In this document: one piece after another, positions 8,255 to 16,167 of the stretch
Numbering within the stretch: the first letter of the stretch is position 1
Layout of the letters: each line of letters opens with the position of its first letter
From: JALYXV01 sp963791545
GTDB taxonomy: Bacteria > Actinomycetota > Acidimicrobiia > Acidimicrobiales > Palsa-688
Direction: 5' to 3'
Assembly (NCBI GenBank): GCA_963791545.1
Contig: CAWBSR010000018.1
Location: forward strand, 186,001 to 250,000
DNA: 64,000 nucleotides
The notes under the pieces: generated by a model
Told to the model about the DNA's origin: nothing
What the model saw: only the letters and a program-made list of their open reading frames with translations
Database searches by the model: none
Position numbers and translations under genes: made by a program

Positions 8255-9469
8255 CGCCGCCGCGGTCGAAACCCCGCCCGCCTCGGACCTGGCGCTCCGA
8301 CGGCAACACCCGCCCCCCGGGCGACAGCGCCAGGGCCCTGGCCCTACGGGCCCTGCTCGACCTGGAACAGGGCGGAGGGCGGGCCAACGTGATCGTTCCC
8401 ACCCTGCTGGCCGGGAGCGGGTTGGAGGAGCGGGACCGGGCCTTCGTCACCGAGCTGGTCTACGGCACGGCCCGGATGCGGCGGGCGTGTGACTGGCTGG
8501 TCGACAAGCACCTGCGGCGGCCGGTCGAGCCCGAGGTGCGCGCCGCTCTCCGCCTCGGCGCCTACCAACTGGCCGTCCTCGGCACCCCACCCCATGCCGC
8601 CGTTTCTGCCACCGTCACCGAGGTCAGCGGACCTGCTCGGGGCCTGGTCAACGCCGTCTTACGGCGGGTGGCCGAAGAGGTCGCCGCGGGCGCCCTGGCC
8701 TGGCCGTCGGACGGGGTGCGCCTCAGCTATCCCGACTGGGTGGTCGACGAGCTGACGGCGGCGCTCGGCGCTGACGCCGCCCTGGGGGCGCTGGCGCAGA
8801 TGAACCTGGCCGCCCGGGCGACGGTGCGACCCGACGGGTACGTTCAGGATCGGGCCAGCCAGTGGGCCGCCGAGGCGCTGCGAGCCGGCCTGGTGGCGGG
8901 TGAGCGGATCGCCGACCTGTGCGCCGCCCCCGGCGGCAAAGCGACGTGGTTGGCCCACGGTGACGGCGATGCGGTGCCCTCCCTCGTGGTGGCGGGCGAC
9001 ATTGATAGCGCGCGGCGCCGCGGTCATCGCGGAGAACGTGAGCCGCATCGGGCTGGACAATGTCGCCACGGTGGTGTTCGACGGGAACCGTCCCCCTTTT
9101 CCCCCCTCCTCATTCGACCGGGTCCTGGTCGACGCCCCGTGTTCGGGCCTCGGGGTGCTGCGGCGCCGCCCCGACGCCCGCTGGCGCATCAAAGGCGACG
9201 ACGTGGCCCGGTTGGCCCACCTCCAGCGGCGGCTGATGGAGCAGGCGCTGGCGCTCGTACGCCCCGGGGGCTTGGTCGTGTACAGCGTGTGCACCCTGAC
9301 GGCCGCGGAGACGACCGAGATCGACCACTGGCTGGCCGGGGCGCACCCCGAGGCCGAGGCAGTCGAGCCCGTCGTCGGCGGCGACTGGGATCGGGCGGGC
9401 CGGGGGGCCCGGCTGCTGCCCCAAACGGCCGGCACCGACGGGATGTTCCTGCTGGCGCTGCGGACGTGA
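8251..9469 (+). CDS. rsmB: 16S rRNA m5C967 methyltransferase (Sun/RsmB), frameshifted as read
   Basis: The first ~250 codons (ATG at 8251, ATGA overlap with fmt) encode the NusB-like RNA-binding domain (FVTELVYGTARMRR) and the start of the Rossmann fold with the AdoMet loop LCAAPGGKATWLA. After VVAGDIDSAR near 9000-9020 the protein continues one frame over as AAVIAENVSRIGLDNVATVV, then DAPCSGLGVLRRRPD (motif IV cysteine), and YSVCTL (motif VI catalytic cysteine) to a stop at 9469. One surplus base in the GCGCGCGGCGCCGCGG stretch explains it. Both halves are otherwise perfectly family-like, so a sequencing or assembly indel is more likely than decay. rpe follows directly. Confidence 0.85.
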
Positions 9470-9501
9470 GCGAAATCGGGTCGGTGGGTAGATTCAACCC
9501 C

Positions 9502-10212
9502 GTGGCCCGTATCGCACCCTCCATTCTCTCGGCCGACTTCGCCTGCCTGGGGGTGGCCATTGACGGCATTGCAGCCCAGGCCGACCTGCTCCACGTTGAT
9601 GTCATGGACGGGCATTTCGTGCCCAACTTGACCATCGGGCCCCCGGTGGTGAAGTCGATTCGGGCACACACCGACCTGTACCTCGACTGTCACCTGATGA
9701 TGACCAACCCCGGCGACTATCTGGAGGCGTTCCGCAAGGCGGGGGCCGACGGCTGCAGCGTCCACGTGGAGTTGGAGGATTGCAAGCGGCTCTTCGCCGA
9801 CATGCGCCATCTCGGTCTCGACGTGGGCCTGGCCGTCAATCCGGAGACCCCGTTCGAGGCGTTCGCCCCGTGGCTGGAGCAGATCGACATGCTGTTGCTG
9901 ATGACCGTCCACCCGGGATTCGGGGGCCAGGCGTTCATGAGCGAGGTAGTCCCCAAGATCGCCCGGGCCCGCGACGAGATCGACCGGCTGGCCCTGCCGG
10001 TCGCCATCGAGGTGGATGGCGGCATCGATGCCGACACCGCACCCATCGTGGCCGCGGCCGGGGCGACGGTATTCGTGGCCGGGAGCGCCATTTTCCGCCA
10101 GCCGGATCCGGTCGCGGCGGCCAAGGCCATCCGTGAGGCGGCCGACCGGGGTGCCCGCGGGGGCCCGGCGGAGCCGAGCGCGGGTTCGGGGTCGATGACC
10201 GAGGGCGCCTGA
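9502..10212 (+). CDS. rpe: Ribulose-phosphate 3-epimerase
   Basis: TIM-barrel enzyme interconverting ribulose-5-phosphate and xylulose-5-phosphate in the pentose phosphate/Calvin pathways. Seen: IAPSILSADFACLG, the metal-site segment HVDVMDGHFVPN, DCHLMM, TVHPGFGGQ and VDGGI. I chose GTG at 9502, which gives the family N terminus MARIAPSILSAD; a GTG at 9466 overlapping the rsmB stop (GTGA) would add twelve residues and is a real alternative. The tail after residue ~220 is low-complexity Gly/Ala/Pro. In this neighbourhood it can supply ribulose-5-phosphate, the substrate of the downstream ribBA enzyme. Confidence 0.93.
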   Translation: MARIAPSILSADFACLGVAIDGIAAQADLLHVDVMDGHFVPNLTIGPPVVKSIRAHTDLYLDCHLMMTNPGDYLEAFRKAGADGCSVHVELEDCKRLFADMRHLGLDVGLAVNPETPFEAFAPWLEQIDMLLLMTVHPGFGGQAFMSEVVPKIARARDEIDRLALPVAIEVDGGIDADTAPIVAAAGATVFVAGSAIFRQPDPVAAAKAIREAADRGARGGPAEPSAGSGSMTEGA

Positions 10213-10214
10213 CA

Positions 10215-10796
10215 ATGCCGCATCCGGAGGGCAGGGGCGGCGGCTGGTCGTGGATGAGGACCGGCGCCGGCGCCGGCAGTGGGGACGCAGACGGGGAGGG
10301 CGACGATGGCGACCAGGGGCCGAAGCAGCCCCAGGCCAAGGTGCTGACCGTCTCCGACGGTGTCGCTAACGGGGTCCGGGAGGACCGCTCGGGTACCGCG
10401 CTGGTGGCGTTGCTGACATCGAGCGGCTTCCAGGTGGTGGAGACGGCGGTCGTCGCCGACGGCGTGGTGTCGGTAGCCGGCGCCCTGGCCCGGATGGCCT
10501 CGGGGTTCTCGGGCGTGATCGTGTCGACGGGGGGGACTGGTTTCGCCCCCCGGGATCAGACCCCTGAGGGGACCAGGGAGGTCATCGAACGCGACGCTCC
10601 CGGTCTCGCCGAGGCCATGCGCCTCACCAGCCGGCTGGGGCGCTTGTCGCGAGCTGTGGCCGGGATCCGTGGCCAGGCGATCATCCTCAATACGCCCGGC
10701 TCTCCGAAGGGGGCGGCGGAGTGCCTGGGCGCGGTGATCGACGTGTTGCCCCACGCTCTGGAGTTGCTGGGCGACAAGCCGACTCAGCACCTGTAG
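10215..10796 (+). CDS. MoaB/Mog-family molybdopterin adenylyltransferase-like protein
   Basis: 193 residues starting 2 bp after rpe. From about residue 41 the MoCF_biosynth fold is clear: KVLTVSDGVANGVREDRSG, VSTGGTGFAPRDQTPEGT (the molybdopterin-binding TGGTG loop) and LNTPGSPKGAAECL. Residues 1-40 are a Gly/Asp-rich extension with no similarity to the family, so a later start is possible. The family adenylylates molybdopterin ahead of molybdenum insertion. No other moa/moe genes lie in the window, although the truncated xdhC-like gene at the right edge belongs to molybdenum-enzyme maturation. Confidence 0.86.
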   Translation: MPHPEGRGGGWSWMRTGAGAGSGDADGEGDDGDQGPKQPQAKVLTVSDGVANGVREDRSGTALVALLTSSGFQVVETAVVADGVVSVAGALARMASGFSGVIVSTGGTGFAPRDQTPEGTREVIERDAPGLAEAMRLTSRLGRLSRAVAGIRGQAIILNTPGSPKGAAECLGAVIDVLPHALELLGDKPTQHL

Positions 10797-10844
10797 GCAA
10801 CCTGGAGGCACTGGCGTCGCTGAGCCGGCCGGTTCGGGGTCGCG

Positions 10845-10936
10845 TCGGTCCCGGTCCGGTCCCGGTCGGGTCCGGTCCCGGTCGGGTTCCGGTCCCGGTC
10901 GGGTCCCGGTCCCGGTCGGGTCCCGGGCCCGGTCGG
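10845..10936. repeat. Degenerate G/C tandem repeat between moaB-like gene and ribD
   Basis: About 90 bp built from repeated GGTCCCGGTCGGGT-like units with small length changes (GGTCCGGTCCCGGTCGGGT and variants). It lies in the ~200-bp gap before ribD. Such a stretch can form G-rich structures and is prone to slippage. I see no riboflavin (FMN) riboswitch pattern in or beside it. Function, if any, is unknown. Confidence 0.7.
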
Positions 10937-11002
10937 CGAGTGCGGGGAGTCAGGGTGGAAAAGGCCTCCCGGTAGAATGCTGGTCCAGACGTGGGAGGTT
11001 GG

Positions 11003-12034
11003 ATGGGCCAGGCCGTCGCAGTCGACGAGGACAAGGCGATGATGCGCGAGGCCATGGCTGCCGCCGCCACGGTCCGCACCCAGACCTCCCCCAACCCCTG
11101 GGTCGGCTGCGTGATCGTGCCCGAGGGAGACGAGCCCGCCGCGATCGGAATGACGCAGCCCCCTGGTGGCGCCCACGCGGAGGCCGTCGCCTTGGACCTG
11201 GCGGGCCCGACCGCATCGGGGGCAGTGGTCTACGTCACCCTCGAACCCTGTGCCCACCAGGGTCGCACCCCACCCTGCACCGACGCCCTGATCACCGCCG
11301 GCGTCCGCCGGGTCGTGGTCGGAGTCGTCGACCCGGACCCCCACGTGGCGGGGAAGGGGATCGAGCGCCTCCAGGCGGCGGGGATCGAGGTCAGGGTGGG
11401 AGTGTGCGCCGATGAGATCGGCGAGCAATTGGCCCCCTACCTCAAGCACCGCACGACAGGCCGGCCGTGGGTCGTGCTCAAACTGGCCGCCAGTCTGGAT
11501 GGCCGGACCGCGGCTCCCGACGGGTCCAGCCAGTGGATCACGGGGCCCCTGGCGCGGTCCGATGCTCACCGTCTCCGGGCCGAGAGCGACGCCGTCTTGG
11601 TGGGGGCGGGCACCGTCCGGTCCGACGACCCCGCGCTGAACGTCCGCGACGCCGAGGGGGGTGATCCGCTCCGGGTGGTGCTGGGCACCATCCCCGAGGG
11701 AGCGAAGGTGCAGCCCGCCCTTTCGCTCCGCGGGGACCTGAGTGCGATCCTCGACGACCTCGGGGGGCGCGGGGTGGTGCAACTCCTGGTCGAGGGGGGT
11801 GCCGCCGTTGCCCACGACTTCCATCGAGCCGGGCTGGTGGACCGCTACGTCCTGTACCTGGCGCCAGTGCTCTTCGGTGGCGACGACGGGCGGGCCCTCT
11901 TCGCGGGGCCCGGGGCGGCATCCATCCACGACGTGTGGCGGGGTCGGGTGGTGTCGGTCGAGCGGTTGGGCTCTGATCTGCGAATCGAACTGGCCGGGGA
12001 CCCTGCCGGTGCCGGTGCCGGTGCCGGGTCGTAG
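11003..12034 (+). CDS. ribD: Bifunctional diaminohydroxyphosphoribosylaminopyrimidine deaminase/reductase
   Basis: 343 residues. The N-terminal zinc deaminase has HAEAVAL and the cysteine pair PCAHQGRTPPC; the C-terminal reductase begins near residue 150 (PWVVLKLAASLDGRTA, QWITG, GAGTVRSDDP, LLVEGG). It performs steps two and three of riboflavin synthesis. The ATG at 11003 has GGAGG just upstream; a GTG at 10991 is in frame but lies over that ribosome-binding site. A possible -10 element TAGAAT sits at about 10973. It heads the ribD-ribE-ribBA-ribH run. The C-terminal end is a Gly/Ala repeat (AGAGAGAG). Confidence 0.94.
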   Translation: MGQAVAVDEDKAMMREAMAAAATVRTQTSPNPWVGCVIVPEGDEPAAIGMTQPPGGAHAEAVALDLAGPTASGAVVYVTLEPCAHQGRTPPCTDALITAGVRRVVVGVVDPDPHVAGKGIERLQAAGIEVRVGVCADEIGEQLAPYLKHRTTGRPWVVLKLAASLDGRTAAPDGSSQWITGPLARSDAHRLRAESDAVLVGAGTVRSDDPALNVRDAEGGDPLRVVLGTIPEGAKVQPALSLRGDLSAILDDLGGRGVVQLLVEGGAAVAHDFHRAGLVDRYVLYLAPVLFGGDDGRALFAGPGAASIHDVWRGRVVSVERLGSDLRIELAGDPAGAGAGAGS

Positions 12035-12073
12035 GGCTCGGGCTCGGGTCGGCGTCGGGAAAGGTGGGCTCTG

Positions 12074-12655
12074 GTGTTCACTGGGATCGTGGAAGAGATG
12101 GGGCGGCTGCGCCACCGGGACAACGGCCGCTTCGAGTTCGACGCCTCCCGGGTGATCGAGGACACCTCGTTGGGCGACTCCATCGCGGTGAACGGTTGCT
12201 GCCTGACGGTGGTCGAGCAGGGCGAGGGGTGGTTCGCGGTCGACGCCGTGGCCGAGACCGTGTCACGCACCAACCTCGGTGCCCTCGAAACCGGCGACCC
12301 CGTGAACCTCGAGCGACCGGTGCGCTTGGTCGATCGCCTGGGGGGCCATTTGGTGCAGGGCCACGTCGATGGCGTCGGTTCGGTGGTCACCCCCGCCCCC
12401 GACCTGCGGGTTCGGGCCCCCTCGGCGGTGATGCGCTACCTGGTAGAGAAGGGTTCGATCACCGTTGACGGCATCAGCCTTACGGTGGTGGCGGTACTGG
12501 AGGACAGCTTCACGGTGGCCGTCATCCCCCACACCACCGGGGTCACCACACTCGGGCTGAAGGGCCCCGGCCAGACGGTCAACCTGGAGGTCGACCTGGT
12601 CGCCAAATACGTGGAGCGCCTGCTGGCGCCCACCCTTAGTCGTGGTGCCGAGTAG
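12074..12655 (+). CDS. ribE: Riboflavin synthase alpha chain
   Basis: 193 residues, the normal size. It dismutates two lumazines to riboflavin. The start MFTGIVEEMG is the family signature and fixes the GTG at 12074. The two homologous beta-barrel halves each show their characteristic segment: VNGCCLTVV with LGGHLVQGHVDGVG, then VDGISLTVV in the second half. It follows ribD after 39 bp and precedes ribBA by 9 bp on the same strand, consistent with one riboflavin transcript. Confidence 0.95.
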   Translation: MFTGIVEEMGRLRHRDNGRFEFDASRVIEDTSLGDSIAVNGCCLTVVEQGEGWFAVDAVAETVSRTNLGALETGDPVNLERPVRLVDRLGGHLVQGHVDGVGSVVTPAPDLRVRAPSAVMRYLVEKGSITVDGISLTVVAVLEDSFTVAVIPHTTGVTTLGLKGPGQTVNLEVDLVAKYVERLLAPTLSRGAE

Positions 12656-12664
12656 GGATAGTCA

Positions 12665-13885
12665 ATGGCTTTCAGCACCATCGAGGACGCCGTGGCCGCC
12701 ATTCGCCGAGGCGAGGTGGTCGTGGTCGTTGACGACGAGGACCGCGAGAACGAAGGCGACCTCATCATGGCCGCCGAGTGGGCCACCCCCGAGAAAATCG
12801 GCTTCTTCGTCAAGCACACTTCGGGGCTGATCTGTGCCCCGATCACCAACGAGCGGGCCGACCAGTTGGACCTGCCGCTCATGGTCGCCCGCAACACCGA
12901 GTCGCAACGCACCGCCTTCACGGTCACCGTTGACTACCGCCACGGCACCACGACCGGGATCTCGGCGTCCGACCGGGCCATGACCATTCGCTCCCTGATC
13001 GATCCCGCCACCACGCCTGGCGATCTGACCCGGCCCGGCCACATCCATGTGCTCCGGGCGCGCGACGGCGGTGTCCTGAAACGGGCCGGCCACACCGAGG
13101 CGGCTGTCGACCTGGCCCGCATGGCGGGGGTGTACCCGGCCGGCGCCCTGTGCGAGCTGGTCACCGAGGACGGCATGGAGATGGCCCGGCTCCCCGAGCT
13201 GGAGCGCTTCGCCAAGACCCACGGCCTGTGCATCATCTCCATCGCCGACCTGGTCCGCTACCGACGACAGCGGGAAAAGCTGGTGCGCCGGGTGGCCGAG
13301 GCCCGCATCCCCACCCGTTGGGGCGAGTTCACCTGCTACGCCTACGAGAACCTCCTCAACCACGAGATCCATCTGGCCTATGTCATGGGTGCCCCCCAAG
13401 GCCAGGACAACGTGCTGGTCCGGGTGCACAGCGAGTGCCTGACGGGCGATGTGTTCGGCTCCCTGCGCTGCGACTGCGGCGAGCAACTGGCTGCCGCCAT
13501 GGCCAAGATCGGTGCGGAGGGCATGGGTGTCCTCGTGTACCTGCGGGGCCATGAGGGGCGCGGCATCGGCATCCACAACAAGCTGTTGGCCTACGAACTC
13601 CAGGACACCGGCATGGACACCGTCGAAGCCAACCTCCACCTGGGCCTGCCCGCCGACAGCCGGGAGTACGGCATCGGGTCGCAGATCCTTGTCGATCTCG
13701 GCATCACGACCATGCGCTATATGACCAACAACCCGGCCAAGTACGGCGGCCTGGAAGGATTCGGGCTGGAGATGGTCGAGCGGGTGCCCCTGCAGGCCGT
13801 CAGCAACCCCGAGAACTTGCAGTATCTGAGGACCAAGAGGGAAAAAATGGGACACTTATTGGATGGGCTCGATGACGACGTATGA
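12665..13885 (+). CDS. ribBA: Bifunctional DHBP synthase / GTP cyclohydrolase II
   Basis: 406-residue fusion that produces both riboflavin precursors. The N-terminal half (1-200) is 3,4-dihydroxy-2-butanone-4-phosphate synthase: VVVDDEDRENEGDLIMAAE, and the TTTGISASDRAMTI segment. The C-terminal half is GTP cyclohydrolase II with the zinc cysteines in GSLRCDCGEQL, the arginine loop GHEGRGIGIHNKL, and NNPAKYGGLEGFGL near the end. Both active sites look complete. The 3' end overlaps the start of ribH by 23 bp. Confidence 0.96.
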   Translation: MAFSTIEDAVAAIRRGEVVVVVDDEDRENEGDLIMAAEWATPEKIGFFVKHTSGLICAPITNERADQLDLPLMVARNTESQRTAFTVTVDYRHGTTTGISASDRAMTIRSLIDPATTPGDLTRPGHIHVLRARDGGVLKRAGHTEAAVDLARMAGVYPAGALCELVTEDGMEMARLPELERFAKTHGLCIISIADLVRYRRQREKLVRRVAEARIPTRWGEFTCYAYENLLNHEIHLAYVMGAPQGQDNVLVRVHSECLTGDVFGSLRCDCGEQLAAAMAKIGAEGMGVLVYLRGHEGRGIGIHNKLLAYELQDTGMDTVEANLHLGLPADSREYGIGSQILVDLGITTMRYMTNNPAKYGGLEGFGLEMVERVPLQAVSNPENLQYLRTKREKMGHLLDGLDDDV

Positions 13886-14348
13886 AGGCCGGTTGCGGGG
13901 CGAGGGAATCCGGATCGCGCTGGCGTGCAGCCGCTTCAATGACCTCATCACGGAGCGGCTGCGGGCTGGCGCCCGAGACGGCCTGGTCCGTCACGGCGTG
14001 GACGAGGCGTCAATCACCGAGGCCTGGGTACCAGGGGCATTCGAGTTGCCGCTGGTCTGTTTGCGGTTGGCGGCCAGCGGGGAGTTCGACGCCGTGATCG
14101 CCCTGGGCGCGGTCATCCGCGGGGCCACCGGTCACTACGAGCAGGTGGCGGGACAGTGCGCTGCCGGCCTCCAGCGGGCCCAGCTGGACACGGGCGTGCC
14201 GGTCGTGTTCGGTGTATTGACGACCGACACCTTGGAGCAGGCATTGGAGCGGGCGGGCGTGAAAGCGGGCAACAAGGGCTTCGAGGCCGCCATGACCGCC
14301 ATCGAGATGGTCGACATGCTGCGGCAACTGCCCAAGAGCGCCCAGTAG
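13863..14348 (+). CDS. ribH: 6,7-dimethyl-8-ribityllumazine synthase
   Basis: Around 160 residues. It condenses the two riboflavin precursors in an icosahedral or pentameric assembly. Seen: SRFNDLITERL, the pocket segment VPGAFELPL, ALGAVIRGATGHYE with the catalytic-region histidine, GVLTTDTLEQALERAG and NKGFEAAMTAIEM. Either ATG at 13863 or ATG at 13872 could be used; both lie inside the end of ribBA, so translation is coupled. It completes the riboflavin gene set; hisG follows 4 bp later. Confidence 0.95.
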   Translation: MGSMTTYEGRLRGEGIRIALACSRFNDLITERLRAGARDGLVRHGVDEASITEAWVPGAFELPLVCLRLAASGEFDAVIALGAVIRGATGHYEQVAGQCAAGLQRAQLDTGVPVVFGVLTTDTLEQALERAGVKAGNKGFEAAMTAIEMVDMLRQLPKSAQ

Positions 14349-14352
14349 CTCG

Positions 14353-15228
14353 GTGCTGCGCCTGGTCCTCCCCAAGGGCTCGCTCGAAAAGGCGACGCTC
14401 GAGCTGTTCGACGCCGCGGACCTGGCCGTGCGCCGCGGCTCCGACGTCGACTACCGCGCCAGCATCGACGATCCGCGCATCAGCGAGGTCCGCATCCTGC
14501 GGCCGCAGGAGATCGCAGGCTATGTCGCCGAAGGGCTCTTCGACCTCGGTGTCACGGGACGGGACTGGATCGACGAGACCGGAAGCGAGGTGATCTCGCT
14601 CGGTGAGCTTCACTACAGCAAGGCCACCGCTCGACCCATCAAAGTGGTGCTGGCGGTGGCGGCCGACTCGCCGGTGCGCGAAGCCGGCGACCTGCCCCAG
14701 GGAGCCCGGGTGTCGACCGAGTACCCGCGGCTGACGGAGCGCTACCTGAACAAGCACGGGGTGGAGGCGCAGATTTTGCTGTCGTATGGGGCGACGGAGG
14801 CCAAGATCCCCGAGATCGCGGACGCCGTGGTCGAGATCACCGAGACCGGGCGGGCCCTCAAGGCGGCGGGCCTGCGGATCGTGGACACCATCCTGACGTC
14901 CTATACCGAGCTGATCGCCAACCCGGTGGCGTATTCGGATCTCGCCAAGCGCCACGCCATGGCGCAGCTGCACACCCTGCTGCAGGGGACACTCGAGGCC
15001 CGAGGCCGGGTGCTGGTGAAGCTCAACGTGGCCAGCCGCGACCTGGACGGCGTGATCGCGTTGCTCCCCGCCCTGAAGTCGCCCACCGTGTCGAAGCTGT
15101 TCGGCGAGGGCGGCTACGCGGTCGAGACGGTGGTGCCCAAGTCCGACATCAACCGGTTGATCCCGGCCCTGAAGGACCACGGGGCGACGGGGATCATCGA
15201 GCTGCCGATCTCCAAGATCGTCCACTGA
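14353..15228 (+). CDS. hisG: ATP phosphoribosyltransferase, long form
   Basis: 291 residues, the long type with a C-terminal regulatory ACT-like domain (from about residue 215: LNVASRDLDGVIALLPALKSPTVSKL). It catalyses the first, feedback-inhibited step of histidine synthesis. The start MLRLVLPKGSLEKAT and the PRPP-site region DAVVEITETGRALKAAGLRI are typical. GTG start, 4 bp after ribH. No other his genes are present in the window. This position downstream of rib genes is seen in other actinobacteria. Confidence 0.95.
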   Translation: MLRLVLPKGSLEKATLELFDAADLAVRRGSDVDYRASIDDPRISEVRILRPQEIAGYVAEGLFDLGVTGRDWIDETGSEVISLGELHYSKATARPIKVVLAVAADSPVREAGDLPQGARVSTEYPRLTERYLNKHGVEAQILLSYGATEAKIPEIADAVVEITETGRALKAAGLRIVDTILTSYTELIANPVAYSDLAKRHAMAQLHTLLQGTLEARGRVLVKLNVASRDLDGVIALLPALKSPTVSKLFGEGGYAVETVVPKSDINRLIPALKDHGATGIIELPISKIVH

Positions 15229-15234
15229 GGCCTG

Positions 15235-15459
15235 GTGTCGCGGATGCGATCGGCTCCTCGGCGCGGCCGAGTGGAGGACTTCGACCCGGTGGTGGGCCTG
15301 GGTTCGGTGCGGGCGGACGATGGCCGCACCTACCCGTTCCACTGCACCCAGATCGCCGACGGCTCCCGGACCATCGACTCGGGCACGCTCGTGGAGTTCG
15401 ACGTGGTTGCCGGCCACTTGGGCCGCTGGGAGGCGGCGGCAATCCGTCGGTGTCCCTGA
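15235..15459 (+). CDS. Small cold-shock-domain-like protein
   Basis: 74 residues, GTG start 6 bp after hisG; an ATG at 15244 is an alternative. The pattern GLGSVRADDGRTYPFHCTQI resembles the RNP-1/RNP-2 part of the cold-shock OB fold (GxGxIxxDDGxxYxFH), followed by GTLVEFDVVAGHLGRWEAA. A nucleic-acid-binding role is inferred. The tight spacing suggests it is the last gene of the rib-hisG transcript; a long palindrome follows at 15479. Confidence 0.68.
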   Translation: MSRMRSAPRRGRVEDFDPVVGLGSVRADDGRTYPFHCTQIADGSRTIDSGTLVEFDVVAGHLGRWEAAAIRRCP

Positions 15460-15478
15460 CCTGGGGTTGGCGGTGGTA

Positions 15479-15524
15479 GGTGCGCTGAGTAGTTGGCGTG
15501 TACACGCCAACTACTCAGCGCACC
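15479..15524. terminator. 46-nt perfect palindrome between convergent genes
   Basis: The arms GGTGCGCTGAGTAGTTGGCG... (15479-15501) and ...CGCCAACTACTCAGCGCACC (15502-15524) are exact reverse complements with no spacer, centred on GTGTACAC. It sits 20 bp after the cold-shock-like gene and 18 bp after the DUF1844 stop, i.e. exactly between two converging transcripts, so a bidirectional transcription terminator is the simplest reading. There is no T-run, as is common in high-GC actinobacteria. Confidence 0.7.
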
Positions 15525-15541
15525 AACCTCGGATTGGAGTC

Positions 15542-16012
15542 TCAGGGTGCGTTGGGCCCCGGATATTCGCTGGACGGGGCTTCCGCCGCGCCCGGGTTGG
15601 CGGCGTGGGTCGCGCCCCGGATCTGGACATAGGCCATCCGCAGGTTGGCCAGGCCCTCGACCAGCTGGTGCTCGTACTCGCCGAGCTTCCCGCTCAGGCC
15701 TTCGACCAGGGCCCCCAGGGCGTCGATGGCCAGCCGGGCCTGGGGGAGCTGGGGGGGTTGGATCGAAAGATGCAGGGCAGCCAGCTCGAAGAGCCCGAAG
15801 GCGTGGTTGGCGATGACCAACTCGACCGGGGTCTGGGCCAGCTGCTCCTGCAGCTCCGCCATGGCGGCTTCGTCCTCTGCGGACATTTCGTCAGGGCCGA
15901 CGTCTCCGGGCGGCGAGCCCGGGCGGGCCGGTCCCGGCGGGGTGGGGCCACCGGTGGGCGCGGGTTCGCGACGAATCGGTCGCTCGCCCTCGGGTGTCCA
16001 AAGGGTGCTCAT
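15542..16012 (-). CDS. DUF1844 domain-containing protein
   Basis: 156 residues. The first ~45 are Pro/Gly-rich and disordered; the rest is helical, with QTPVELVIANHAFGLFELAALHL and an acidic, leucine-rich second helix (LAIDALGALVEGLSGKLGEYE) matching the DUF1844 family. A DUF1844 gene divergent from infC is a recurrent actinobacterial arrangement, which supports the call. No enzymatic motifs are visible and the function is unknown. It shares a 155-bp divergent promoter region with infC. Confidence 0.8.
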   Translation of the reverse strand: MSTLWTPEGERPIRREPAPTGGPTPPGPARPGSPPGDVGPDEMSAEDEAAMAELQEQLAQTPVELVIANHAFGLFELAALHLSIQPPQLPQARLAIDALGALVEGLSGKLGEYEHQLVEGLANLRMAYVQIRGATHAANPGAAEAPSSEYPGPNAP

Positions 16013-16105
16013 TGCGCTACCCTACGATGAAAATAGAACACGGGAAGCGGGGCCTTCCGCCCCCACCCGGCCACCCTAGGTGCGCCGGGTCGATCGACCG
16101 CCGGA

Positions 16106-16132
16106 GGCGGGCGTTGCTTTCCGACGCCCGCC
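16106..16132 (+). promoter_or_regulatory. Hairpin in the infC leader
   Basis: A perfect 9-bp stem GGCGGGCGT / ACGCCCGCC (16106-16114 with 16124-16132) with a 9-nt loop lies 35 bp before infC. Leaders of infC-rpmI-rplT operons in other bacteria carry attenuators or ribosomal-protein L20-binding structures, so this may be part of such control. It could equally be a chance GC-rich stem. The position is clear, the function inferred. Confidence 0.4.
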
Positions 16133-16167
16133 CTCTTCGCGTATTGGGCCAGATTTTGAAGGAGTGA

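Noticed and set aside
10797..11002. FMN riboswitch before ribD
   Set aside because: The gap is filled by a G/C repeat and shows none of the conserved RFN-element segments I would expect; no support by reading.
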